The notes below the pieces were generated by a model. It saw only the letters and a list, made by a program, of their open reading frames with translations. It searched no databases and was not told where the DNA came from. DNA of 64,000 nt from Cohnella baijiui (GTDB taxonomy: Bacteria > Bacillota > Bacilli > Paenibacillales > Paenibacillaceae). This document shows, piece by piece, positions 41,417 through 50,569 of this stretch; position 1 is the first letter of the stretch, and every line of letters begins with the position of its first letter. The translations under genes were made by a program, and so were the position numbers. The DNA is taken from NCBI RefSeq assembly GCF_020731285.1, contig NZ_JAJFOW010000001.1, positions 372,001-436,000 on the forward strand, in the 5' to 3' direction.

Positions 41417-42190
41417 TTACCGGCAGAAAATATGTTTGCCGATCGTCTTGTACTGCGGCCGGCTCCAGATCCATTTGGAGGTCGCCGTTTCCGGGTTGAA
41501 GTAATACAGACAGCCATCCGAAGGGTCCCATCCGCTCAGCGCGTCCTTGACCGCTTTGGCCGCTTTTTCGTTCGGCGTCAAGTAGATCTGGCCGTCTGCC
41601 ACCGCCGTGAAGGCCCCCGGCTGGAAGATGACGCCCGAAACCGTGTTCGGGAATTCCGACGCACGGACGCGGTTTAGAATGACGGCCGCGACGGCGACTT
41701 GGCCTTCGTATGGCTCGCCGCGGGATTCTCCATAAACGGCGTTGGCCATCAGCTTCAGATCCTTGTCCGAGATGCCCATATTGTTCGAGGCAGGCAGGTT
41801 TGCGTTGTTCGTGCCTGTCGCCGTCTCCTTGGGCTTTGCGTTCTCGGCCACGCCGAGATCGGCTGCGGTCGGCTTCCAGTCCTTCGTCGCCTGCCACAGC
41901 TTCAGCTTCGTCTTGCCGCCGACGACGCCGTCGGCCTTCATGCCGAACTTCCATTGGAACCATTTGACCGAGTTGAGCGTAACCGATCCGAATTGTCCGT
42001 CCACCTTGCCGCTGTAATAGCCGAGAAATTTCAAGCGGCCCTGCAGCTCGTATACGTCTTTTCCCGTCGCGCCCGACTTGATCGTCGCCGAACTGAACGT
42101 CTCCTGGCTGTCTTTCGATTTTTCCAGCGTATACAGCCCGAACAGGCCGAACACGAGACAGACCGTAAGGATAACCAAACGATAGCTCAT
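41417..42190 (-). CDS. sleB: SleB-type spore cortex-lytic enzyme
   Basis: A 257-residue secreted hydrolase: an N-terminal hydrophobic signal/anchor ('LVILTVCLVFGLFGLYTL'), a peptidoglycan-binding domain ('VYELQGRLKFLGYYSGKVDG', about 47-105), a linker, and a Hydrolase_2/SleB catalytic domain ('LMANAVYGESRGEPYEGQVA', 'AVILNRVRASEFPNTVSGVI'), in which the glutamate of 'YGES' is the lytic transglycosylase acid. SleB degrades spore cortex during germination. A consensus sigma-G promoter upstream supports forespore expression. No ypeB partner gene follows it here. Confidence 0.92.
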   Translation of the reverse strand: MSYRLVILTVCLVFGLFGLYTLEKSKDSQETFSSATIKSGATGKDVYELQGRLKFLGYYSGKVDGQFGSVTLNSVKWFQWKFGMKADGVVGGKTKLKLWQATKDWKPTAADLGVAENAKPKETATGTNNANLPASNNMGISDKDLKLMANAVYGESRGEPYEGQVAVAAVILNRVRASEFPNTVSGVIFQPGAFTAVADGQIYLTPNEKAAKAVKDALSGWDPSDGCLYYFNPETATSKWIWSRPQYKTIGKHIFCR

Positions 42191-42248
42191 GAACGTCTCA
42201 CGCCTTTCCCATCAATTTTGCGAAACTGGTCGTCCTTTGCTCGATGCT

Positions 42249-42279
42249 TAGTATGAGAAAGGCCCAGCCCTGCTATTCA
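42249..42279 (-). promoter_or_regulatory. sigma-G promoter of sleB
   Basis: Minus strand: TGAATA (42274-42279), 18-bp spacer, CATACTA (42249-42255), a full match to the sigma-G/sigma-F consensus. Confidence 0.85.
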
Positions 42280-42323
42280 TTATGAGAAAGGGAAAACGGC
42301 GAACGTTCGGACAATGGCAAACC

Positions 42324-42349
42324 AAAAAAGACCGCCGGATCTCCGGCGG
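42324..42349 (-). terminator. intrinsic terminator of ftsK/spoIIIE
   Basis: CCGCCGGA-tc-TCCGGCGG (42332-42349), minus-strand TCTTTTTTGG follows. Confidence 0.9.
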
Positions 42350-42380
42350 CCTTTGACTTAAAACGGGTTCGCGCTGGCCG

Positions 42381-45083
42381 TCAAGACGAGCGCTGCTGGT
42401 ATTGTTCGAGCGTGACCAGCACCTCGCGGGGTTTGCTCCCCTCGTAAGGACCGACGATGCTGCGCGCCTCCATCGAGTCGATCAGCCGGGCCGCGCGCGT
42501 ATATCCGATGCGCATGCGGCGCTGCAGCAGCGAAACGGACGCCTGCTTCGCTTCGAGGACGATGCCGACGGCTTGGTCGAACAGCTCGTCGAGCAGCTCT
42601 TCCCCTTCGTCGCTATCCGACTCGTCAACTTCGGGGACGAGTTCCTCGTTGTACTCGGCTTCGGCCTGTCCGCTTGCGTAAGCGACGACGCTCTCGACCT
42701 CGTTGTCCGATAGGAACGCCCCCTGGACGCGGATCGGCTTGGACGCGCCCATCGGAAGAAAGAGCATGTCCCCCCGCCCGAGCAGCTTTTCGGCGCCGAC
42801 CATGTCGAGAATCGTCCGCGAATCCACCTGCGAAGACACCCCGAAGGCGATCCGACTCGGGATATTCGCCTTGATGACGCCGGTGATGACGTCGACCGAA
42901 GGCCGCTGCGTCGCGATGATCAGGTGAATGCCGGCCGCGCGCGCCATCTGGGCAAGACGGCAGATCGCGTCTTCGACGTCGCCCGCCGCGACCATCATCA
43001 AGTCCGCGAGCTCGTCGACGATAACGACGATATATGGCAGCACCCCGTCCGGATTGTCTCCGCTCAGCATCAAGGCGTTGTAGCCTTCGATATTCCGCGT
43101 GCCGGACTTGGAGAACTTCTCGTACCGCTTCTCCATCTCGACGACGATCTTCTTCAGCGCGAGGGAGGCGCGGCGCGGGTCGGTCACGACCGGCGCCAGC
43201 AAATGCGGAATGCCGTTGTAAACGTTCAGCTCGACCATCTTCGGGTCGATCATGAGAAACTTCACTTCGTCCGGCTTCGCCTTGTAGAGCAGGCTCGTGA
43301 TGATGCCGTTGATGCACACGGACTTGCCGGAACCGGTGGCGCCCGCGACGAGCATGTGCGGCATGCGTGCCAGATTGCCGACGATCGGCTGCCCGGAGAT
43401 ATCGCGTCCGAACGCGATCGTCAGCTTGCTCGGCGCCTCCTGGAACGTCGTCGTCTCCAGCACTTCGCGAAGCGTGACAACGCTGACCTCCGCGTTCGGC
43501 ACCTCGATGCCGATCGCGGATTTGCCCGGGATCGGCGCCTCCATCCGGATGTCCTTGGCGGCCAACGCCAGCGCGATATCGTCCGTCAGACTGACGATGC
43601 GGCTGACCTTGACCCCGACGTCCGGCTGCAGCTCATACCGCGTGACCGCGGGGCCCCGCGCCACGTCCAGCACCTTCGCCCGGACGCCGAAGCTTTCGAG
43701 CGTCGCCTCCAACTTGCGGGCGACTTCGCGGCCGTCCGCGCCGGAGCCGCCTTTGCCCGCGTTCTGCGGCTTGCTGAGCAAATGGAGCGGCGGCATCTTG
43801 TAGACGCGCCGCGGCTTATGTACGGCGGCTGCCGGGCCGGACACCAGCGCGCCGGCGCCGTCTTCCTTCGCGGCTTCGTCCGCCGGAACCGCAGAACCGT
43901 CCGCCTTCCCGTCTCTTCCGTCGTCGAACAGCTGTTGCTGCACGAGATCGGCATCGTTGTCCGGCAACGCGTAGGCTTCGGGCTTATCGGCCGCGCCCGG
44001 CCCTCCATCCCCAAACGCTTCCTCCGGCTCCCACGGCGTGTCCGCCGCAAAGGTGGACACCTCGGATTCGAAGTCGTGGAAGCGAGGCCCCTCGTCCTGC
44101 AGCGCCCCCTGTGTGAAGCCGCTCAGCCCCGGTTCCGCCGGTCCGGCCTCCGCCGCCTTCGCGGCCGCTTTCTCCGTCTTGGCGGCGGATTTCCCTTTGC
44201 GGCTGCCGATTTGGACCGCCGGGCCGGCACCGTACAGGATCGGCTCGTCCTCCTCCGGCTCCGGGAACGGCTGATGACCTTCCGGCTTGCCGTGGAACAG
44301 CTGGAAAAAGTAAGGCTTGCGCCTCGATTCGGCCGGGGCCGGCTGCTCGTCCTGCGGATCGTCCTCGGGAATGGACGCCATCGCCATCGCCGGCACCGGT
44401 TTTTTCGCGCTTTTGACCGGAACGGCCTTTGCCGCGATCAACTTGCGTCCGCTCGTCAGCCGCTGCGCGAGCAGCGGTGCGATCCGGCGGACGAACGTCC
44501 GGATGCTGCGCAGCATATCGACGTAAGAACGATTCGTCACCAGCATCAGGGCGATGACGAATTCGATCAGAAGCACGAACTTGGCGCCGTAATAGCCGAA
44601 CAGCCAAAAGAACACCGAGTATTGCAGCGCTCCGAGCAGTCCGCCGCCGATGTCCTTGGACCACATCCGGATTTCCGGTTCGATCGGTCCGCTCCACAGT
44701 TGCTCGTACAGCTGATGGGTCGTCTGTTTGAATATTTCCGAAGGACCCAGCGCCCCGACCGGATCGAGCCGGGCGTCGATGAACGACATCGCGCTGAGCA
44801 GCGTCAAGCCGCAGCAGACGAGGACGAAGCCGCTGCGGCGGCTCGTCCACCCGCGCGGCCAGGCGCGCCGGATCATGACATGGAGGCCGAGCCATATCCC
44901 CGCCACCGGCAGCAGAAAATAAAACTTCCCAAGCATATATCCGAACAATTTAGAAAGCGAACGGCCGCCCGCCGCTTCCCCGTACATCGCGATGACGGAG
45001 AGGGTGATGAGCAGAATGCCGTAGATTTCGTATTTGAGGCTTGCTCCTAGCGAGGCCTTGCGGCGCTTGCGTCGTTTGGCCAA
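42381..45083 (-). CDS. spoIIIE: FtsK/SpoIIIE DNA translocase
   Basis: A 900-residue septal DNA pump that moves chromosomal DNA through closing septa, including the sporulation septum. Four N-terminal membrane segments (about 20-190), a long Pro/Glu-rich linker (about 200-430), an alpha/beta motor with Walker A '[13 protein letters not shown]' (about 579) and Walker B '[14 protein letters not shown]', and a C-terminal winged-helix gamma domain ('[18 protein letters not shown]') for DNA polarity. TTG 45083 lies eight bases after GGGAGG and gives MAKRRKRRK; the upstream ATG at 45107 lies in the -10 box and cannot be the start. Confidence 0.95.
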   Translation of the reverse strand: MAKRRKRRKASLGASLKYEIYGILLITLSVIAMYGEAAGGRSLSKLFGYMLGKFYFLLPVAGIWLGLHVMIRRAWPRGWTSRRSGFVLVCCGLTLLSAMSFIDARLDPVGALGPSEIFKQTTHQLYEQLWSGPIEPEIRMWSKDIGGGLLGALQYSVFFWLFGYYGAKFVLLIEFVIALMLVTNRSYVDMLRSIRTFVRRIAPLLAQRLTSGRKLIAAKAVPVKSAKKPVPAMAMASIPEDDPQDEQPAPAESRRKPYFFQLFHGKPEGHQPFPEPEEDEPILYGAGPAVQIGSRKGKSAAKTEKAAAKAAEAGPAEPGLSGFTQGALQDEGPRFHDFESEVSTFAADTPWEPEEAFGDGGPGAADKPEAYALPDNDADLVQQQLFDDGRDGKADGSAVPADEAAKEDGAGALVSGPAAAVHKPRRVYKMPPLHLLSKPQNAGKGGSGADGREVARKLEATLESFGVRAKVLDVARGPAVTRYELQPDVGVKVSRIVSLTDDIALALAAKDIRMEAPIPGKSAIGIEVPNAEVSVVTLREVLETTTFQEAPSKLTIAFGRDISGQPIVGNLARMPHMLVAGATGSGKSVCINGIITSLLYKAKPDEVKFLMIDPKMVELNVYNGIPHLLAPVVTDPRRASLALKKIVVEMEKRYEKFSKSGTRNIEGYNALMLSGDNPDGVLPYIVVIVDELADLMMVAAGDVEDAICRLAQMARAAGIHLIIATQRPSVDVITGVIKANIPSRIAFGVSSQVDSRTILDMVGAEKLLGRGDMLFLPMGASKPIRVQGAFLSDNEVESVVAYASGQAEAEYNEELVPEVDESDSDEGEELLDELFDQAVGIVLEAKQASVSLLQRRMRIGYTRAARLIDSMEARSIVGPYEGSKPREVLVTLEQYQQRSS

Positions 45084-45105
45084 TTTTGCCACCTCCCGGA
45101 TCAAC

Positions 45106-45114
45106 ATTATACCA
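45106..45114 (-). promoter_or_regulatory. extended -10 promoter of ftsK/spoIIIE
   Basis: Minus strand: TGG-TATAAT with a weak -35. It gives a leader of about 16 nt containing the ribosome site. Confidence 0.65.
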
Positions 45115-45151
45115 TAGTTGTCCGGGCTTTACATGATCGTCGCGCAGGGCT

Positions 45152-45427
45152 TTACCAATCCGAAACTCGAATGTCCGGCCGCAACTCGAACGCCGTCGAA
45201 GGAGCTGAACTGCCGTCGCCGTAGCAGATCAGCTGACCCGGCGCGTACTCCGGGCGCAAGTAATGATCGAGCGGCGCTGCCACGAGCCGCACGATCCGGC
45301 CGACGCCTGGCGCGACCGGCGCGAGCAGCAAACGCGCCTCGCCGAGGACGAGCTCCAGCATCGGCGCCGGATTTTCGCTCCAGCCTTCCAGAACGATCTC
45401 GAGGGGCACAACGGTGTACAGCGTCAT
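45152..45427 (-). CDS. ylzJ: YlzJ-like protein
   Basis: A 91-residue protein of the YlzJ family, starting [16 protein letters not shown] and containing '[20 protein letters not shown]'. The role is unknown. Its ATG overlaps the tepA stop by 4 bp, so the two are co-translated; the same tepA-ylzJ order occurs in B. subtilis. It is likely to share the forespore promoter of tepA. Confidence 0.88.
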   Translation of the reverse strand: MTLYTVVPLEIVLEGWSENPAPMLELVLGEARLLLAPVAPGVGRIVRLVAAPLDHYLRPEYAPGQLICYGDGSSAPSTAFELRPDIRVSDW

Positions 45428-46170
45428 GAGAGGGGCGCCCCCTCCACAACCGAAGCCGCCTTGCGTGCCGCAATGCGGCTGTTCAACTCGCGCAGCGCTT
45501 CGCCGATGCCGCCGATCGCGTCGATGAGCCCGTACCGGACGGCGTCCTGGCCGATGACCGTCGTGCCGATATCGCGCGTCAGCTCCCCGGTCTTGAACAT
45601 CAGGTCCTTAAATACCTGATCTTCTATCCGCGAGTGGCGGGTGACGAACCGGACAACCCGTTCCTGCATTTTTTCCAAATATTCGAACGTCTGCGGCACC
45701 CCGATTACAAGCCCGTTCATCCGGATCGGATGGATCGTCATCGTCGCGGTTTCCGCGATAAACGTATAATCGGCCGACACCGCGATCGGCACTCCGATCG
45801 AGTGGCCGCCGCCGAGCACGACCGTGACCTTCGGCTTCGACAGCGAAGAGATCATTTCCGCGATGGCGAGTCCGGCCTCCACGTCGCCGCCGACCGTATT
45901 CAGGATGATGAGAAGCCCTTCGACCTTCGCGTTCTGCTCCGCCGCGACCAATTGCGGAATGACGTGCTCGTATTTGGTCGTCTTGTTCTGCGGCGGAAGC
46001 ATGACGTGACCTTCGACTTGGCCGATGATCGTCATGCAAAAAATGTTGGATTCGGCGGGCGGGATCGTGATCTGTCCGAGCTGCACCAGGTTCTCGGCGG
46101 GCGACTGCTTGCGCGCCTCGTCCGCGGGAGTCGCGGGCTGCTCCGCTTCGAGCTTGTCATTGTCGTTCAT
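45424..46170 (-). CDS. tepA: ClpP-like serine protease TepA
   Basis: A 248-residue ClpP-fold protease. In B. subtilis TepA (YmfB) helps degrade small acid-soluble spore proteins during outgrowth. ClpP elements: '[20 protein letters not shown]' (oxyanion region), nucleophile Ser in '[19 protein letters not shown]' and His in '[17 protein letters not shown]', with a further acidic residue downstream. The N-terminal 30 residues are acidic and probably flexible. ATG 46170 follows GGAGGAGG. A sigma-G-type promoter upstream fits forespore synthesis. Confidence 0.93.
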   Translation of the reverse strand: MNDNDKLEAEQPATPADEARKQSPAENLVQLGQITIPPAESNIFCMTIIGQVEGHVMLPPQNKTTKYEHVIPQLVAAEQNAKVEGLLIILNTVGGDVEAGLAIAEMISSLSKPKVTVVLGGGHSIGVPIAVSADYTFIAETATMTIHPIRMNGLVIGVPQTFEYLEKMQERVVRFVTRHSRIEDQVFKDLMFKTGELTRDIGTTVIGQDAVRYGLIDAIGGIGEALRELNSRIAARKAASVVEGAPLS

Positions 46171-46208
46171 GGGGGGCCTCCTCCGCTTCGATCGTCATGA
46201 GCTTGACA

Positions 46209-46237
46209 TAGTATGGGCCCCCGCCTGCCAAATATGC
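46209..46237 (-). promoter_or_regulatory. sigma-G-type promoter of tepA-ylzJ
   Basis: Minus strand: GCATA (46233-46237), 17-bp spacer, CATACTA (46209-46215), matching gHATR-N17/18-CATnHTA. Confidence 0.75.
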
Positions 46238-46316
46238 GGCGCAGCGCCGGCGCTCGCCTGTCCGGTCAGCCGTTTCCACGGTTTGCGGCGCGGGTCGTCC
46301 GCTGCCGGAGAACGCC

Positions 46317-46354
46317 AAAAACCGCCCGGACTCGCGAAACGCAAGTCGGGCGGT
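46317..46354 (-). terminator. intrinsic terminator of RNase J gene
   Basis: ACCGCCCG (46321-46328) pairs with CGGGCGGT (46347-46354), inner ACT/AGT; minus-strand TTTTT follows. Confidence 0.88.
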
Positions 46355-46393
46355 CTTGATTTGAGTGTGGTGTCGGATGACGCGGGCCGTGCC

Positions 46394-48073
46394 TTACACT
46401 TCCATGATGATCGGAAGGATCATCGGTCTTCTTCTTGTTTGTTCGTAAAGGAATCGGCCCAGCGCGTCCTTGACGTTCGTCTTGAGCGATGCCCATTCGT
46501 TGACGTTCTCGTTCATGAGCTTCTGCAGCGTGCCGGTGACGATCCGGTTCGCCTCTTCCAGCAGCCCCTCCGATTCGCGAACGTAAACGAAGCCGCGGGA
46601 AATGATGTCGGGGCCGGACAGGATCGTGCCGTCCTGCTTGGACAGGGTAACGACGACGACAAGAATGCCGTCCTGAGACAGAAGCTTGCGGTCGCGCAGC
46701 ACGATGTTGCCGACGTCGCCGACGCCCAGCCCGTCGATGAGCACGTTGCCGGACGGGATTTTGCCCGCCTTGCGCGCCGTGCCGTTCTGGAATTCTACGA
46801 CATCGCCGATGTCGCAGAGGAAGATGTTTTCTTTGTCGATGCCGACGGACTCGCCGAGCAGCGCGTGGTGGCGCAGCATGCGGTATTCGCCGTGGATCGG
46901 AATGAAGTACTGCGGGCGGATCAGGTTGAGCATGAGTTTCAGCTCTTCCTGGCTGCCGTGACCGGAAACGTGAACGCCGGATACGGAGCCCGGCCCGTAG
47001 ATGACGTGTGCGCCGAGGCGCATCAATTCGTCGACGGTACGACCCACATACTTCTCGTTGCCCGGGATTGGCGTCGCAGAGATGACGACCGTATCGCCCG
47101 GCAAAATATCGACCTTGCGGTGCGTCGAACGAGCCATCCGCGTCAGTGCGGACATCGGCTCGCCCTGGCTGCCCGTCGACAGGATGACGACGCGGTCGGC
47201 CGGCAGTTTGTTCACTTCCTCCGGCTCGATCAGCATGCCCTCCGGAATGTTCAGGTAGCCGAGCTCGGAAGCGATCGTGACGATATTCACCATGCTCCGG
47301 CCGATGACGGTCATCTTGCGGCGCGTCTCGACGGCGGCATTGATGACCTGCTGGATCCGGTGCACGTTCGAGGCGAACGTCGCGACGACGACGCGCTGCT
47401 TGGCACGGCGGAAGATCTCCTCGAACTCGCGGCCGATGTTGCTCTCCGACGGCGTGAAGCCCGGGCGTTCCGCGTTCGTGCTGTCCGAGAGCAGCGCAAG
47501 CACGCCGCGGCTGCCGATTTCGGCCATCCGCTGCAGGTCCGCGTACTGGTCGTTCACTGGCGTATGGTCGAACTTGAAGTCCCCCGTATGAACGACGATG
47601 CCTTCCGGCGTCTCGAGGCACACCCCGACCGAATCCGGAATGCTGTGGTTCGTACGGAAGAAGCTCGCCTTGATCGAGCCCATTTGCACTTCCGAGTCGG
47701 CATTGATCAATATACGCTTCGTATCGCCGAGCAGTCCCGCTTCCTTCAGCTTGTTCTCGATCAGGCCGAGCGTCAGCTTCGTGCCGTAGATCGGGACGTT
47801 GAGCTGCTTTAAGACGTAAGGCAGACCGCCGATGTGGTCTTCATGGCCGTGGGTCACGAGGATGCCGCGGACTTTGTCACGATTCTCCGTCAAATGCGTG
47901 ACGTCCGGGATCACCACGTCGATGCCGAGCATTTCTTCTTCCGGGAACTTAAGACCGGCGTCCACGACGACGATATCGTTCCCGTACTGGATGACGTACA
48001 TGTTTTTCCCGATCTCTCCGACGCCACCCAGCGCATAGATGAGTAATTTGTCTTGGTTGTTCTTCTTAGACAA
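46394..48073 (-). CDS. rnjB: ribonuclease J
   Basis: A 559-residue metallo-beta-lactamase/beta-CASP ribonuclease acting on mRNA 5' ends. Motifs: 'ALGGVGEIGKNMYVI', zinc motif 'LVTHGHEDHIGGLPYV' (complete H-x-H-x-D-H, about 75-90), 'IVVHTGDFKFDHTPV', beta-CASP 'STGSQGEP' and 'HVSGHGSQEELKLM', and the C-terminus 'RRPMILPIIMEV'. Locus after dapA and several segments match RNase J2 (RnjB), but B. subtilis J2 lacks the full zinc motif seen here. TTG 48073 lies eight bases after AGGAGG. Confidence 0.92.
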   Translation of the reverse strand: MSKKNNQDKLLIYALGGVGEIGKNMYVIQYGNDIVVVDAGLKFPEEEMLGIDVVIPDVTHLTENRDKVRGILVTHGHEDHIGGLPYVLKQLNVPIYGTKLTLGLIENKLKEAGLLGDTKRILINADSEVQMGSIKASFFRTNHSIPDSVGVCLETPEGIVVHTGDFKFDHTPVNDQYADLQRMAEIGSRGVLALLSDSTNAERPGFTPSESNIGREFEEIFRRAKQRVVVATFASNVHRIQQVINAAVETRRKMTVIGRSMVNIVTIASELGYLNIPEGMLIEPEEVNKLPADRVVILSTGSQGEPMSALTRMARSTHRKVDILPGDTVVISATPIPGNEKYVGRTVDELMRLGAHVIYGPGSVSGVHVSGHGSQEELKLMLNLIRPQYFIPIHGEYRMLRHHALLGESVGIDKENIFLCDIGDVVEFQNGTARKAGKIPSGNVLIDGLGVGDVGNIVLRDRKLLSQDGILVVVVTLSKQDGTILSGPDIISRGFVYVRESEGLLEEANRIVTGTLQKLMNENVNEWASLKTNVKDALGRFLYEQTRRRPMILPIIMEV

Positions 48074-48162
48074 GTCTAGTACCTCCTACAATGGTTCGAC
48101 GATCCCTTTCGATATGGAATTGTCAAGTTGCAAATTTTGGCCGCACCCAATCACTCATCCTC

Positions 48163-48192
48163 ATTATACATGATGCCAATCCATCCATACAA
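48163..48192 (-). promoter_or_regulatory. possible promoter of the RNase J gene
   Basis: Minus strand: TTGTAT (48187-48192), 18-bp spacer, TATAAT (48163-48168). The -35 is weak; a TTGACA at 48119-48124 lies nearer the gene without an obvious -10. Confidence 0.5.
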
Positions 48193-48239
48193 GTCGGTCG
48201 GATTGCGACATTCTGTTACGCATAGCGTCCCCACAAACG

Positions 48240-48268
48240 ACAAAACCGATGCCTCTCGGGCATCGGTT
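48240..48268 (-). terminator. intrinsic terminator of the dpa-dap operon
   Basis: AACCGATGCC (48244-48253) pairs with GGCATCGGTT (48259-48268), minus-strand TTTTGTC follows. It lies just after dapA. Confidence 0.88.
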
Positions 48269-48285
48269 GACGGAACCTTCATGTC

Positions 48286-49185
48286 TTAGGAGTGCCGGCG
48301 AAATGACGGTCCATCCAGCAGCTTGCGGACGAATTCGGCTTCCGCTTCGGTCGCTTCTGCGAGCGGTAGGCGAACGCCTCCGACCGGGAAGCCCTGCACC
48401 GCGAGCGCCGTCTTTACGGCGACCGGATTCGGCACCGGATGCGGGCAGTTGAAGAGGCCCTTGAATACCGGATACAGCTTGCCGTTCAAGGAAGCGGCTT
48501 CGGCCGGCCGCCCGTTCAGATGAGCGTGGATCATATCCTTCATCCGGGCTCCGACGACATGGCTCGCCACGCTGACGATGCCGAAGGCGCCGACGGAGAG
48601 AGCGGGCAGCGTCATGGCATCTTCGCCGCTGTAGACATAGAAGCCTTCGGGCGCGCCTGCGACGATCTCGGTCACTTGCTCGACCGAAGCGCACTCCTTC
48701 GTCGCGACGACGTTCGGAAGCTGCGCGAGCCGAAGCGTCGTCTCCGACGTCAGGCTGACGACCGTGCGTCCGGGCACGTTGTACAGCATGACCGGGAGCG
48801 TCGTGGACTCGGCGATCGCCTTGAAGTGGCGATAAAGACCTTCCTGGTTCGGTTTGTTGTAGTAAGGGACGACGAGCAGGACGCCGTCGGCGCCGGCGCG
48901 CTCGGCGGCGGCCGTCAGATGGATCGAGTGGGCCGTGTCGTTGCTGCCGGTGCCGGCGATGATCTTGCAGCGGCCGGCCGCCCGCTCGACGGCGAAGCGG
49001 AACAGCGCTTCCTTCTCTTCGTCGTTCAAGGTCGGCGACTCGCCAGTTGTCCCGCAGACGACAAGGCTGTCCGATTTTTGCTCCTCGATCAATTTGTCGA
49101 TGAGCGTTCCCGTGACGTCCCAGTCGATTTGCAAATCTGCGTTGAACGGGGTCACCATTGCCGTAATCAACCGTCCGAAGCTCAT
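48286..49185 (-). CDS. dapA: 4-hydroxy-tetrahydrodipicolinate synthase
   Basis: A 299-residue class I aldolase condensing pyruvate with aspartate semialdehyde, the branch to lysine, meso-diaminopimelate and spore dipicolinate. Visible: 'SLVVCGTTGESPTLNDEEKE' (T-T-G-E), catalytic Tyr in 'LLVVPYYNKPNQEGL', Arg in 'MLYNVPGRTVVSL', and the Schiff-base Lys in 'NVVATKECASVEQV' (about 163). ATG follows AGAGGAGG. Last gene of the dpaA-dpaB-asd-dapG-dapA cluster, followed by a terminator. Confidence 0.97.
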   Translation of the reverse strand: MSFGRLITAMVTPFNADLQIDWDVTGTLIDKLIEEQKSDSLVVCGTTGESPTLNDEEKEALFRFAVERAAGRCKIIAGTGSNDTAHSIHLTAAAERAGADGVLLVVPYYNKPNQEGLYRHFKAIAESTTLPVMLYNVPGRTVVSLTSETTLRLAQLPNVVATKECASVEQVTEIVAGAPEGFYVYSGEDAMTLPALSVGAFGIVSVASHVVGARMKDMIHAHLNGRPAEAASLNGKLYPVFKGLFNCPHPVPNPVAVKTALAVQGFPVGGVRLPLAEATEAEAEFVRKLLDGPSFRRHS

Positions 49186-49260
49186 AATCCTTCCTCCTCT
49201 AATTTGCGAACGATAAACCGAATCGAACGCGATGACGATGGGACATGGCCGGCGCGCCGG

Positions 49261-50478
49261 TCAAGGGATGAGATGGAGACCGAACGCTGCGTGCAGCGCG
49301 GTGAGGGCCGGAGCCATATCTTCCTCGGATACCAGCACCCAGATGGTCGTGTTGGAGTCCGCGGATTGCAGAATCGGAATGCCGCGGCCGGTGAGCGCCT
49401 CGACGATGCGGGCCATGACGCCGGGTTCGCCGTTCATGCCCCCGCCGATGACCGACACTTTGGCGCATCCGCCGGTGATCCGGGGGTGGAAGCCCATCTC
49501 GCGCAGCAGCCTGATGGCGAGCGGGGTATCCGCTTCCGTCACCGTGTACAGCACGCCGGCAGGCATCACGTTGATAAAGTCGACGCTGATGCCGTTCGAA
49601 GCCATCGCGCGGAATACGCTCAACTGCAAGTCGGACGGGCCGTCCCGCGTCTCGACCGAGATTTGGGTCACGCCGCGGACGTGCGCGAGTCCGGTAACGG
49701 TGCGATCCGTCCAGCCGATCTCGCCGCGAGCGATGTCGGCATGCGTCACGAGCGTCCCTTCCCCATCGGAAAACGTCGAACGGACCCGAACGGGGACGCC
49801 CGCTTTCATTGCGACCTCTACGGCCCGGGGATGGATGACTTTGGCGCCGTTATGCGCCATGTTGCAAATCTCCTCGTAGCTCACGACCGCGAGCTGGCGC
49901 GCTTCCCGGACGAGCCGCGGATCGGCGGTGAGGATGCCGTCGACGTCGGTATAGATATCGACGACATCGGCATGCAGCGCGGCCCCGAGTGCGGTGGCGG
50001 ACGTATCGCTACCGCCCCGCCCGAGCGTCGTTACCTCGCCCGACTCCGTCATCCCTTGGAACCCCGCGACGACGACGATTCGACCCTCGTTCAGATGGCT
50101 CAAGATGCGTTCGGGGTCGACCCGTACGATGCGGGCGGAGCCGTACTTGCCGTCGGTCAGGATGCCAGCTTGGCCGCCGGTCAGCGCAACGCTCGGCAGG
50201 TCGGACTCGTTCAGGAGACTGCATAAAGTAGCCGCGGAAATGAGTTCCCCGCAGCTCAGCAGCAGATCTCTCTCCCTGGCCGGGAGCGAATCGCCGTTGT
50301 CCTGAATCCAGTCGAGCAGCGTATCCGTCGCATAAGCTTCGCCGCGACGTCCCATGGCGGAGACGACGACAACGAGCTGCCGGCCGGCGTCGCGTTCCCG
50401 CCGAATATGACGGAGGACGTGCTGCCGACCGTGTGCGTCCGACAGCGACGTCCCTCCGAATTTTTGCACCGTGATCAT
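49261..50478 (-). CDS. dapG: aspartate kinase (DapG type)
   Basis: A 405-residue monofunctional aspartokinase that phosphorylates aspartate. The kinase domain has 'VQKFGGTSLSDAHGRQHV' and 'TTLGRGGSDTSATALGAALH'; two ACT domains follow ('ISVDFINVMPAGVLYTVTEA', 'KVSVIGGGMNGEPGVMARIV'). In B. subtilis DapG is the meso-diaminopimelate-inhibited isozyme, and the position between asd and dapA supports this assignment. ATG follows GAAGGA. Confidence 0.95.
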   Translation of the reverse strand: MITVQKFGGTSLSDAHGRQHVLRHIRRERDAGRQLVVVVSAMGRRGEAYATDTLLDWIQDNGDSLPARERDLLLSCGELISAATLCSLLNESDLPSVALTGGQAGILTDGKYGSARIVRVDPERILSHLNEGRIVVVAGFQGMTESGEVTTLGRGGSDTSATALGAALHADVVDIYTDVDGILTADPRLVREARQLAVVSYEEICNMAHNGAKVIHPRAVEVAMKAGVPVRVRSTFSDGEGTLVTHADIARGEIGWTDRTVTGLAHVRGVTQISVETRDGPSDLQLSVFRAMASNGISVDFINVMPAGVLYTVTEADTPLAIRLLREMGFHPRITGGCAKVSVIGGGMNGEPGVMARIVEALTGRGIPILQSADSNTTIWVLVSEEDMAPALTALHAAFGLHLIP

Positions 50479-50569
50479 CGCGTGTTCCTTCTCCCGTCGT
50501 TAAGTTTGGCCGTGGTGTCCGCTGCGGAACGAAAGGAGTGCGTCCGTTGATGCGATAGCTGAAGCGAGA

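Noticed and set aside
42924..45050. 708-codon open frame on the plus strand opposite ftsK/spoIIIE
   Set aside because: It is entirely antisense to a well-supported gene, has an Arg/Asp/His-rich composition typical of shadow frames in GC-rich DNA, and shows no domain or ribosome site.
46025..47812. 595-codon open frame opposite the RNase J and tepA genes
   Set aside because: Spans two real genes and the terminator between them on the other strand, which a true gene would not.
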